Below are positions 15,596-23,520 of a DNA stretch of 49,595 bases, in pieces. Location of the stretch: positions 1 through 49,595 of IMG/VR virus record IMGVR_UViG_3300005532_000245; one strand, 5' to 3'. The stretch comes from a virus. Position 1 is the first letter of the stretch; each line of letters starts with the position of its first letter. A program made the translations under genes and the position numbers. The notes under the pieces were generated by a model. It saw nothing but the letters and a program-made list of their open reading frames with translations, made no database searches and was not told the origin of the DNA.

Positions 15596-17242
15596 TCACA
15601 GATTGTAGTTGGGCGGTACCTGACATTGTACCTGTAATTGGTATGCAAATCCGAGCGTGAAGTCGTATTCCACCACGCCGGTAATCGCCGCCTCGACCTT
15701 ATCCTTGCTCGTGTCGCGCTTGAAGGTCTGGTACTTGGCCGGAAGCGTCCAGCGCCAGTATTCATACAGGTACGTGCCATTCCTTGAGCCGATGAAATTG
15801 CCCTGAAATTGCGCGGCAAAAATGGCCTTGCCGTTCTGCTTGAAGCGATTGTACTCGATATCGTTCTGGAAGTCCACCGTTGCGTCAAAGGCCAGCGTGG
15901 CAGGCTTGCTTCCGTCGCGCGTCACTCTTGACCAGAACTGATTGCCGTCGCCGGTCGGATAGCCCTTCTGCCCTGTCGAAAGCTTGAGTTTCATGGTCAG
16001 GAAGTCGCCGTTTTGCGTGGTGAAGGCTGTGCCGCCGGGCAATGTGTCGATGTAGAAGAGGGCAGGCCAGGAGACATAGGGCATATCGGTTGGCTGCGAG
16101 ATGGCCGGGAAGGGGTTGGTACCCATCACGGTCTGCGTCGTATCCCCCACCGTAATCATTTCCTGACACTCCCCCTTACAGGTGAGTATCATCTCCTTTT
16201 CCTTCTCCCAGTCCAGTTCCGCGTCTTGCCCGATGAAGTAGGGCAAGACCACGCCGTCCGTGCCGTCGAACCACTCTAAGGCCGCGCTCGATAAGCCGAT
16301 ATTGACGCCGTCGTTGGTGAAGGTGTAAATCCAGCAGATGACGCCCGTGATCGCCACAGTGGCGACGTTATCGAGGCCGGAAACCGTGATGCCGCCCGCA
16401 TTGACCGCGCTGTAGCGTTTCGTCGAGTAGACCAGAGTGTCAGACGCTTTGACGCTGATGGTCTCAGATGCCGCATTGCCGAAATTGTCCGTTCCGGCCA
16501 CAGAGATCGTGCCTGCCGTGCCATTGCCCGCTATGGCAAAGATCAGGTACTCGCCGTTGCCCACCAGTGTGCCAGAGAGCGTGTAGGGCGCAGCGGATAC
16601 CGCCGTTGCAGCCATGAGCGTGGTCGGTGTCGCGGGAACGGTGGTCACGACTGGATTATTCGACACATACATGTAGCCAAACCAGAGCGCGCCGGGGTAG
16701 AGCGAGCCGTCAAACTTGGGAACATCGACATTTTTGCCCATCTGGCGGAGGCGGATATCCTGCCAGTAGATGCCCCGCGCCTCTTTGGGGCTGTACTGCC
16801 CGTATTTCTCTTCCGCGTCCACCGTGCGCGGAAGCAGAAATTTCCCTGCCTGCACGCCGTAGACGGTCAGTGTGCCGTTGGGCGTGCCGCCAAGGCCAAA
16901 GCCGGTGAGCGTCAGGCCGTTGGCGCTGACGGAGGTAAAGACTTCCTTTGTCGCGTAGACCGTGAAGCCCTGCCCGTTTTGCGGGGCCAACGCAACGGGA
17001 TAGGCAATGCTGGTCTGTAAACTGTTGCCCGGCTTTTTGCCCGACGCCGTGATGGAGCCGGTGGCAATGTTGCCCTTGACCACGAAAATCAGATGCATGC
17101 CCATGCTACAGAGCGCGCTGGGCTGTGTGGTCAGGCTCATGGTGGCCGCAACTGCCGTCTCTGCCATCAGCAGTTGCATGCCGGGATTGGTTTCCAGCGA
17201 GAGTCGTACCTGTCCAAGTAGGGGCGTATTTCCTGTCGTCAT
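15596..17242 (-). CDS. major tail (tube) protein with Ig-like insertions
   Basis: 548 aa, well above the usual 200-350 for siphovirus tube proteins. Two related Ig/BIg-like segments account for the excess, at about residues 35-135 (MHLIFVVKGNIATGSI...GTLTVYGV) and 205-305 (NGEYLIFAIAGNGTAGTISV...ATVAITGV). The C-terminal part (WEKEKEMILTC, YLYEYWRWTLPAKYQ, GVVEYDFTLGFAYQ) has the look of the tube fold. Lies upstream of the chaperone in the canonical order. Strong GGAGGAAGAGGA before ATG. Confidence 0.78.
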   Translation of the reverse strand: MTTGNTPLLGQVRLSLETNPGMQLLMAETAVAATMSLTTQPSALCSMGMHLIFVVKGNIATGSITASGKKPGNSLQTSIAYPVALAPQNGQGFTVYATKEVFTSVSANGLTLTGFGLGGTPNGTLTVYGVQAGKFLLPRTVDAEEKYGQYSPKEARGIYWQDIRLRQMGKNVDVPKFDGSLYPGALWFGYMYVSNNPVVTTVPATPTTLMAATAVSAAPYTLSGTLVGNGEYLIFAIAGNGTAGTISVAGTDNFGNAASETISVKASDTLVYSTKRYSAVNAGGITVSGLDNVATVAITGVICWIYTFTNDGVNIGLSSAALEWFDGTDGVVLPYFIGQDAELDWEKEKEMILTCKGECQEMITVGDTTQTVMGTNPFPAISQPTDMPYVSWPALFYIDTLPGGTAFTTQNGDFLTMKLKLSTGQKGYPTGDGNQFWSRVTRDGSKPATLAFDATVDFQNDIEYNRFKQNGKAIFAAQFQGNFIGSRNGTYLYEYWRWTLPAKYQTFKRDTSKDKVEAAITGVVEYDFTLGFAYQLQVQCQVPPNYNL

Positions 17243-17260
17243 TCCTCTTCCTCCCTCCCA

Positions 17261-17278
17261 TCATCCCACGTGGGATGA
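17261..17278. repeat. 18-bp perfect palindrome in a tail intergenic gap
   Basis: TCATCCCACGTGGGATGA is a perfect 18-bp inverted repeat lying just upstream of the tail tube start. It could be a protein-binding site or form an RNA hairpin between two tail genes. Confidence 0.5.
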
Positions 17279-17293
17279 CGCGTGAATAGAGTG

Positions 17294-17518
17294 CTAGCCG
17301 CCGTTACCTTGTGGGGCGGGCGGATTGTCCTGCTGTTGCGATTGATCTGATGATTGCGCTTGCTGCTGGCCTTGCTCGTCCGCATCAGGGGCAAGCGGGG
17401 CGATACTGACCACTTGCCTGCTTTGCCAGTCTACGGTGAGAATGCAGTTGGCCGGTTGGATGCCGCCCGCAATGCCTGCTATGGCCCCCGGCGCGGGTAA
17501 CACGATTTCCTCTTGCAT
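17294..17518 (-). CDS. hypothetical small protein with Gln-rich tail, 74 aa
   Basis: AGGAGGGCTT precedes ATG 17518. The N-terminal half (VLPAPGAIAGIAGGIQPA) is small and hydrophobic-polar, the C-terminal half is Gln/Ser/Pro-rich and disordered. It lies between the tail terminator-like gene and the tube gene. Function unknown. Confidence 0.6.
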   Translation of the reverse strand: MQEEIVLPAPGAIAGIAGGIQPANCILTVDWQSRQVVSIAPLAPDADEQGQQQAQSSDQSQQQDNPPAPQGNGG

Positions 17519-17528
17519 AAGCCCTCCT

Positions 17529-18029
17529 CTATGATGTCAGGTACAGATTGTATTGCTGGTAGACGCGCACCAGGAATTGATGCGCGCGGTAGATCACGCC
17601 GTTTTGCATATCGCGGTAGAGATATTGCTCACTGTCAGGTACAACGACGTTTTTGTAGACATTCTGAACAGGCAAGTTAGCCAGTGCCTTCGGGTTGAGG
17701 AAAATCGGAATGATCGCATCGCGTATCAGCACGATGTCCTTCTCCGAGGTCTCCGCGTCGCTGTCGTCCACGTAGGACGTGATGCGAAAGACCGGCTCAT
17801 CCTCCGCCTTCCAGCCAATCGCCGTCCCGCCCGCGGAATACGGCCCTGCTGTGCCACGCGCTGCCTCAACGGTGGCGCACGGGATGAGGTCGGTCACGTC
17901 CTTGAGTCGCCCTTGCATGGCCTTTTTGTAGCCGACTTGCCCGAGCGTGAGCGTGAACGGCGCGTTGGCCAGCAGGGTGACAATCCCCGCGCTAATGCCG
18001 CTCGTATTCGGTGCATTCGGACTCGACAT
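17529..18029 (-). CDS. tail terminator / tail completion-like protein, 166 aa
   Basis: Located between the neck protein and tail tube genes, the usual place for the tail terminator. The sequence contains VKYR-like connector features: ATVEAARG, a FRITSYVDDSD strand and IVLIRDAIIPIFL helix. Start ATG 18029 after GGGAGG. Assigned by gene order and size; no strong motif. Confidence 0.6.
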   Translation of the reverse strand: MSSPNAPNTSGISAGIVTLLANAPFTLTLGQVGYKKAMQGRLKDVTDLIPCATVEAARGTAGPYSAGGTAIGWKAEDEPVFRITSYVDDSDAETSEKDIVLIRDAIIPIFLNPKALANLPVQNVYKNVVVPDSEQYLYRDMQNGVIYRAHQFLVRVYQQYNLYLTS

Positions 18030-18030
18030 G

Positions 18031-18435
18031 TTAGCCTCCCAAAGCCATCGTGATCTCGCTCATGAAAATAGCATCCACATAGGGCTGTGCCATCTCAACG
18101 GCATGCTCTGCCCATGCGATACCGGGGTCAAGCGCATAGAAGCGCCCTAGCCGGTCGGTCATGCCAGAGAAACCGTAGTTGCGCCGCCTGCCATACTCTT
18201 TCGTGTTCGTGAGAACGCCCTCAAGCGGCGTGGCCGTCTTCTCCCACGCGGTTTCCAGATCACCATGTGGGTCTTTGAAATGCCCTAACATCCACGCTTG
18301 CGCGGCCTGCTCTACCTCGTCCAGCGCCTTGCCCTGAGCGATGAGCAGATGCGCGTCAAAACTCGCTTCCCAGCCCGCGACGATTTCTGAGACAGGCACG
18401 CCGTCAAACTGCACGTAAAGGGTTACAGCGGTCAT
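18031..18435 (-). CDS. HK97-gp10-like neck protein, 134 aa
   Basis: 134 aa, alpha/beta, with FDGVPVSEIVAGWEASFDAHLL and an RRRNYGFSGMTDRLGRFYALDPG loop; ends in WAEHAVEMAQPYVDAIF. Size and order (after head closure, before tail terminator) match gp10/neck proteins. Good AGGTGGGAAC before the ATG; overlaps the end of the preceding gene by four bases. Confidence 0.6.
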   Translation of the reverse strand: MTAVTLYVQFDGVPVSEIVAGWEASFDAHLLIAQGKALDEVEQAAQAWMLGHFKDPHGDLETAWEKTATPLEGVLTNTKEYGRRRNYGFSGMTDRLGRFYALDPGIAWAEHAVEMAQPYVDAIFMSEITMALGG

Positions 18436-19814
18436 GTTCCCACCTCCCGCACGAGCATCACCTCGACATGTGAGCCGTCCAGATACTGCGGGTTGCCCTT
18501 CACGCGGTACTGATAGCCTATCTTCTCATCAATCATCAGGTCAGAGGTACGCACATCGGGAAGCTTGCCAAAGCTGAGCGAATAGGCCATGAAGCTGTTT
18601 TGCGGGATGGCGCCACCGCTCGCTGCGATGACCGCTAAGCTGATATTGTCCACCTGGAAGCGCACATGCTCATCGACTATCACGCCGTCGCGCTGGATGG
18701 TAAACTTGCTGATCTGGCGCGGGCGAATGACAGGCGCGGGCGGCACGGGAGTCCATGATGGATATTGCTGCGCATAGGCAGCGGTCATGTTGTAGGCAGG
18801 CAGGTAAGTATAGGCCCCGTGAATGATCTGGGTAATGCTGTCTTTTTCGGTTGCTGTGGCCGGAATAACGTTCGTGTTCACGGTTGAGGCCGGATTGAGC
18901 GTATAGACGAGGCAACACGCGGCCCCGCCTGATCTCAGCGCATCGTACATTTCCCGGATATAGTCGGCTTGCTGATTCCAGGTCACAACCGCTATCGTGC
19001 CAGTTCCATCGTCGTACACAGGCCAGCCCGTTTCTGCACACCAGACCTGCACATTCGGGTTGTAGGGTCGCGCAATGCTGAGAATGGTAGCAAGTTCTGT
19101 CGCCACTGAAGGCGTATCGCTGTTTTGCGTCATCGGGTCCGGGTTGAAACTGCCATCGCGGTAGTAGTGGAAGTCCAGAAAATCCCCGTTTGTGCCAATG
19201 CCACCGAGATAGGTGTAGAGCGCCGTTATCCAGGTGATAATGTGTGCGAGTGCGTTCGTAGGCGTCTTGCGCACGGCGCATACCCCTACCGGACACGCAG
19301 GATAGACCGCCTTGATAGCAGGATAGGCCGCGTTCATGACGGGAACAAGCCACTGACTCTGGAGATCACGGGGATTTTTGAGATCCCAGTCCTCATCGCC
19401 AATCTGAATGGCCTGTAGCGTGCCATGTCCTGCGAGGCCATTGTAGCGGGCCGCCACCGCCGCTGCGAAGGTGGCGACTGCGCTGGCATTGGGAAGATCG
19501 CCCGTGCCAGCAGGTACCGTTGAGCCATCGGCTGCTTTGATGGTGAGATACCACGAGGGCGCGCTTTGCAGGTTCCAGATGAGAGAGATACCGGCGGCGT
19601 TGCATTTGGCTACGGCGTCATCAGCGTTTGTCCAGGTATAGACGCCCTGCGCGCGCTCAACATCGCTCCATTTGAGTTGATAGCGCAGGCGCGGCAACAT
19701 CCCACCCGCCTGCCAGCCTTGCAGATCGGTGATGATCTGCGGGCTAAGCAGAGCAGGGTTGCCGCCGTTGCTTGGCACGTTGACGGTGACGCCGTAGGGA
19801 AGTGCGTTGGTCAT
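18432..19814 (-). CDS. glycoside hydrolase domain fused to head-closure (head-tail joining) domain
   Basis: 460 aa. Residues ~1-350 form a clan-A-like glycoside hydrolase TIM barrel: LRYQLKWSDVERAQGVYTW, LIWNLQSAPSWY, IQIGDEDWD (acid/base position, DE in place of the common NE), FLDFHYYRDG and WCAETGWP with a likely nucleophile Glu. Residues ~365-460 (KFTIQRDGVIVDEHV, DVRTSDLMIDEKIGYQYRV, VEVMLVRE) look like a small head-tail joining protein. A virion-borne glycosidase at the neck could degrade extracellular or wall glycan. Gene order fits a connector. Confidence 0.7.
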   Translation of the reverse strand: MTNALPYGVTVNVPSNGGNPALLSPQIITDLQGWQAGGMLPRLRYQLKWSDVERAQGVYTWTNADDAVAKCNAAGISLIWNLQSAPSWYLTIKAADGSTVPAGTGDLPNASAVATFAAAVAARYNGLAGHGTLQAIQIGDEDWDLKNPRDLQSQWLVPVMNAAYPAIKAVYPACPVGVCAVRKTPTNALAHIITWITALYTYLGGIGTNGDFLDFHYYRDGSFNPDPMTQNSDTPSVATELATILSIARPYNPNVQVWCAETGWPVYDDGTGTIAVVTWNQQADYIREMYDALRSGGAACCLVYTLNPASTVNTNVIPATATEKDSITQIIHGAYTYLPAYNMTAAYAQQYPSWTPVPPAPVIRPRQISKFTIQRDGVIVDEHVRFQVDNISLAVIAASGGAIPQNSFMAYSLSFGKLPDVRTSDLMIDEKIGYQYRVKGNPQYLDGSHVEVMLVREVGT

Positions 19815-19817
19815 GGC

Positions 19818-20804
19818 TTAGAACTCCACCCAGCGCACGGTGACTGACCACTTGCCCGCCGCTGTCGTCGCCGTGTAGACTGCTATCCCACCAGCGGTTG
19901 AGGCGGGAATGTAGAGAAACATGCCGGGAGAGAGCATCTCGAGCACCTGTGTTGAGGGGGTCAACACCTCATCCAGCGCGGTGCCGGTTGGCGTCGCGGC
20001 AACATTGTGATCCATCGTGACGCCCGACTGTGGCGCAGACCCGCCTGCTTTCAGGTTAACCGCGTTGCCGATATCGTGCGTGACGCCCGAGCCTGTGAGC
20101 GTCGCGTCTTTAGCCGTGATGTATTGAAACTGTGAGATTTGTGAGGCGTTGGAGTACATCACGCGCACCGACCAGATCAGCACATTTTTCGCCTGCGTGC
20201 CGTCAGCGAACCACTCTGCCGCCTGGTTGGCGGCAGCAATGACCAGGCCGGTAGAGCAGTTAAACGCTTTGCCGTTCAAGATCATTTGCTGGATATCGGT
20301 AATCGTCGGCATGGCGTTGGTATCGGCCAGGTCATTGCCACCGAGTTTCTGATGCGTCTGCACAAAGCCGTTTCCATCAAGAGCGGCGTTGAACTTGGTC
20401 AGCAGCGTTGCCAGATCGACAATATCGCCCGCCCCGCCCTTGATGGCCGCCTTGCTGCTGGAAACGATGGCAGCAAGGGTATCGAGATCGGCTTTGAGCG
20501 CGGTCAGCCGCCCCATGAGCGAGGCAACCGTACCGGCGTCGCCCGCTGTCCCCGCGAGCGTCAGCAGTGTCGCCAGATCAACAACGCTCCCTGCCACGAA
20601 ATCGCCGCTTTGCGCATTCACGCGCTGATTGGCGACTGGCTCCCCGCTCGTCTGTACCGCGAGCGGCCCATACCAGCGCCCCGATTGCGGATCTTGCGTG
20701 GCAGAGGCAGCTTGTGGAATGACAATCCGGTCACTGTTCGGCTCATAGGCCGATGTGAGCGGCTGTGCATTGTCGTCTTGCTGGACTTCGCTCTGTAATC
20801 CCAT
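19818..20804 (-). CDS. virion structural protein, 328 aa
   Basis: Low-complexity N-terminus, then two related helical segments containing VVDLATLLT (about residues 75 and 130) and a C-terminal beta-rich domain (VLIWSVRVMYSNASQ, GMFLYIPASTAGG, KWSVTVRWVEF). It lies among connector genes. The C-terminal domain looks like a fibre, head-decoration or carbohydrate-binding module. No specific function assigned. Confidence 0.6.
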   Translation of the reverse strand: MGLQSEVQQDDNAQPLTSAYEPNSDRIVIPQAASATQDPQSGRWYGPLAVQTSGEPVANQRVNAQSGDFVAGSVVDLATLLTLAGTAGDAGTVASLMGRLTALKADLDTLAAIVSSSKAAIKGGAGDIVDLATLLTKFNAALDGNGFVQTHQKLGGNDLADTNAMPTITDIQQMILNGKAFNCSTGLVIAAANQAAEWFADGTQAKNVLIWSVRVMYSNASQISQFQYITAKDATLTGSGVTHDIGNAVNLKAGGSAPQSGVTMDHNVAATPTGTALDEVLTPSTQVLEMLSPGMFLYIPASTAGGIAVYTATTAAGKWSVTVRWVEF

Positions 20805-20816
20805 CTCCCACCTCTT

Positions 20817-21722
20817 CTACCACGCTCTGAGTACATCTGTCTTTAGATAATCAATCGCCTGCTTTTTCCAGCGCGTATCGCCCGAACTGTCCATATTGGT
20901 ACCGACTTTGAAATGCCGCTTGCCCAGGCTCTGCTCTTGCACGCCGCCCGGATTCTGCTGAGCGGCCAGCAGATCACAGACCAGAAAGATAGAAGCCAGA
21001 CGAATGCGCCCTGGTAGGCTCCCCTGGCCGTAGCCCGCCGTGTAGGTCAGGGTCAGATCACCCGTGATATTCGAAGAATGCGCCGTTGGCACGATAGGCA
21101 CATTCAACACCTGCGAATTTCCATCCCCTACTGGCACGAGCGCCGGGACTTTGACCGTCTTGCCCCCGTTCTCGATAATCGCCTGTGAGATGTCATAGCT
21201 TGTCGCTATCCCGTAGCGGCTAATCTGCACACTGGCAATGGAAGCCACCGGAAAGCGTTGTGGGCGTATCAGCAATTGCAAGTCCTGCGAAACGGCGGCT
21301 TGTAGCGATGGCACGGGCAGCGTCTCCGTGTAGGTTGCCTGCCACCGCGACTGGAAACAGATCACGTTTTCCAGTGTGTCCGCCGCGTCTACGCACTCCT
21401 GAGCGAGCGAGCCGTCCGTTCCGTCGCTGATAAGCAGGACGCCGTTGCTATGCGCAAATTGCAGAGCAGAGACGCTGATGCTGGTTGCTCCTACCACCGC
21501 CTGAGCAGTCACGCTCAATTTCTCCGTATTTGGCCCGTCGAAAATCCACAGGGCGTCATTGACGTTTAACTGTATCGTGAGGCCGGGCGCTTGTAGAGTG
21601 AGCGATGTAGCACCTGCGCTGATATTGCCTGAGAGGTACAGCACATTGCCTATCAGGTCATCCGTATCGAGTCCTGATGGGTATTTCGCGACATCCAGCG
21701 GTGTACAGTAAGCGGAAACCAC
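20817..21722 (-). CDS. head-tail connector (gp6-like) with beta-domain insertion
   Basis: Starts at GTG 21722 after GAGGTGAGTC. The N-terminal CTPLDVAKYPSG and C-terminal helices (IRLASIFLVCDLLAAQQNPGG, RWKKQAIDYLKTDVLRAW) are typical of gp6-like adaptors below the capsid gene. Residues ~30-105 hold a beta segment (SAGATSLTLQAPGL, VVGATSISVSALQF), a phage-style insertion that makes this protein about twice the usual length. It joins portal to neck. Confidence 0.68.
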   Translation of the reverse strand: MVSAYCTPLDVAKYPSGLDTDDLIGNVLYLSGNISAGATSLTLQAPGLTIQLNVNDALWIFDGPNTEKLSVTAQAVVGATSISVSALQFAHSNGVLLISDGTDGSLAQECVDAADTLENVICFQSRWQATYTETLPVPSLQAAVSQDLQLLIRPQRFPVASIASVQISRYGIATSYDISQAIIENGGKTVKVPALVPVGDGNSQVLNVPIVPTAHSSNITGDLTLTYTAGYGQGSLPGRIRLASIFLVCDLLAAQQNPGGVQEQSLGKRHFKVGTNMDSSGDTRWKKQAIDYLKTDVLRAW

Positions 21723-21739
21723 GACTCACCTCAGAGAGA

Positions 21740-21772
21740 GGAGTGTTGCCAGAAGCAACCCGGCAACACTCC
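21740..21772 (-). terminator. hairpin between capsid and connector genes
   Basis: GGAGTGTTGCC (21740-21750) pairs with GGCAACACTCC (21762-21772) over 11 bp with an 11-base loop. There is no U-run, so it may be a partial terminator or an RNA-processing hairpin that keeps capsid mRNA in excess, as in many phages. Confidence 0.55.
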
Positions 21773-21787
21773 ACTAGCAGGCACATC

Positions 21788-23467
21788 CTACGAACCGACA
21801 ATGCCGTTGATGATGCCCCAGAAACCGAGGCACTGATTGATGAAGCTCTCGTTGCCAAACGCCGTCACGGTTGTCTGAGTCTGATGGCTCTGATCGGGCA
21901 GGTAGACGCGGGAATACAATTCGCGGTTCACACCCACGCGCACGGGCGGGCCATCAACACCCAATGCTGGTTGTGGAAGCTCCATGCTGCCAAAGATCAG
22001 CGTGCCTTGCATCAGATACGGGGCAAGACGCACGTTGATGAGCTTCTTGGTGATGGGGTTGAGAATCTTGCTTACGCGGTAGCCAATCGCGAGACTCCCC
22101 TGATCGTCGCCGCCGTCGGCGTTGAGGTTGATGCGCACATTGGAGGCGGAGGCCACGATTTTGGTGAGCGAGGTCTGATCTTTCGCGCCGCACCACAGGT
22201 CATCGGGGTCGGCATGCGCGTTCTCGAACATGGTTTCCAGATGGTTGCTGATGTCCAGCGCGGTCAAGAGGCCATTGGCGGCGGGCTGGGTGATAACCGG
22301 GGTGAGGCCGCCTGTGCCAACGGATGAGAGGCTGCCCTGGTTGCGATACAAGAGCGCCTGCGCGCCGTCGAAAGTGAGCGGAATACCGCTGGAATTGGCG
22401 TTGGTATCGACGCTGAGGTAGGGCAAATTGGTGCCGTTGGTGTTGGCGGTGACAACGGAACTGTAGGCCGTGCCGGAGGTCACGACGCTATTGATCTGTA
22501 CCGTCTGATTGCCTTTGGAGAGGCCAGCAACCTGCAAAGGCGTCGCGGCGGCGGCAAAGTTGGACGCCCCCTGCTTCCACATGGCGCTGTTGGCCGGCTG
22601 TGAACTGCCAGAGCCGACGTAGACGTTGTAGCCCGTCACGCCAATGCCCTGCGGTAACTGGAACAGGGTAATGCTGATGGCGGTATTCGTGGAGCCATCA
22701 ACCACGACTTTCTGAATGCTCGTACCCAGCGTCTCACCGGCGCTATTGGAGCCGCCAACGGTGTTGTAGGCCGTCACGATGACCCAGTATGTCCCCCCGG
22801 CCAGCGAGCCGCCAGGAACGGCAGAGACGAGCGGCGGCGGCGGCGTCCACATCTGCTCAGCAGAGTTGAGCAGCCAGCACTCCTCGATCTGCTTCCATGC
22901 CGGAATGAGGTTGGCCTGTGCCATTTGCAGCACATCCCCCACAAAGGACTCGCCGTAGATGATGTCCTCATCCATCACGAGGTCAGACCACGCGATTTGC
23001 TTTGCCTTGAACTTGAGGTTTTTGTAAGCGTAACTCCCGCGATTCGGCGTGCCTTGCTGACCCAGAATGCCGCCAAGCACGGTCGGGCCGGAGCCGCCGA
23101 AGTAGTCCAGCACGGTACGCAGATTGATTTCATCAATGCCCTTGCCGGTTTTCGTAAAGGGCAGGCGCGGCATGCGGTTGCTAAAGGGTGTCAGCAGTGG
23201 AATGATGAATTTCAAGCCCGGCTCTAAGTAGTAGCCGACGTTGTTGGCATTGTTACCGGTGTAGGCTTGATCGCGCTGGACTCCTGAGCCTGCCTGATCG
23301 CCTTGCGGGCTATTGGCCTGCCTGAGCGCGTCCAGCGCCTCCTGTGAGATGCTGCGTTGCACATAGCCGGTGTTCATGAACTGCTGCGCCTGCTGCAAGG
23401 CTTGCGCGTCCTGAGAATTGTCGATTTCCTCAAGTACGCCCAACTCTGTGTGAATGGTTTTCCCCAC
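21788..23467 (-). CDS. major capsid protein (HK97-like) with Ig/Fn3-like insertion
   Basis: 559 aa, GTG start after GGAGGAGGAC. N-terminal helical region, then FIIPLLTPFSNRMPRLPFTKTG and FKAKQIAWSDLVMDEDI as in HK97-fold capsids of the large type. A Gly/Ser/Thr-rich domain at about residues 208-345 (GGTYWVIVTAYNTVGGSN, VTGYNVYVGSG) looks like fibronectin-III and probably projects from the capsid surface. The C-terminal part (NHLETMFENAHADPDDLWCG, GSMELPQPALG) completes the fold. It follows the protease-scaffold gene, the standard order. Confidence 0.85.
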   Translation of the reverse strand: MGKTIHTELGVLEEIDNSQDAQALQQAQQFMNTGYVQRSISQEALDALRQANSPQGDQAGSGVQRDQAYTGNNANNVGYYLEPGLKFIIPLLTPFSNRMPRLPFTKTGKGIDEINLRTVLDYFGGSGPTVLGGILGQQGTPNRGSYAYKNLKFKAKQIAWSDLVMDEDIIYGESFVGDVLQMAQANLIPAWKQIEECWLLNSAEQMWTPPPPLVSAVPGGSLAGGTYWVIVTAYNTVGGSNSAGETLGTSIQKVVVDGSTNTAISITLFQLPQGIGVTGYNVYVGSGSSQPANSAMWKQGASNFAAAATPLQVAGLSKGNQTVQINSVVTSGTAYSSVVTANTNGTNLPYLSVDTNANSSGIPLTFDGAQALLYRNQGSLSSVGTGGLTPVITQPAANGLLTALDISNHLETMFENAHADPDDLWCGAKDQTSLTKIVASASNVRINLNADGGDDQGSLAIGYRVSKILNPITKKLINVRLAPYLMQGTLIFGSMELPQPALGVDGPPVRVGVNRELYSRVYLPDQSHQTQTTVTAFGNESFINQCLGFWGIINGIVGS

Positions 23468-23520
23468 GTCCTCCTCCTCTTCCTCTCCTCGGAAACTGTC
23501 TGATAACCTGAAAGAATGTT

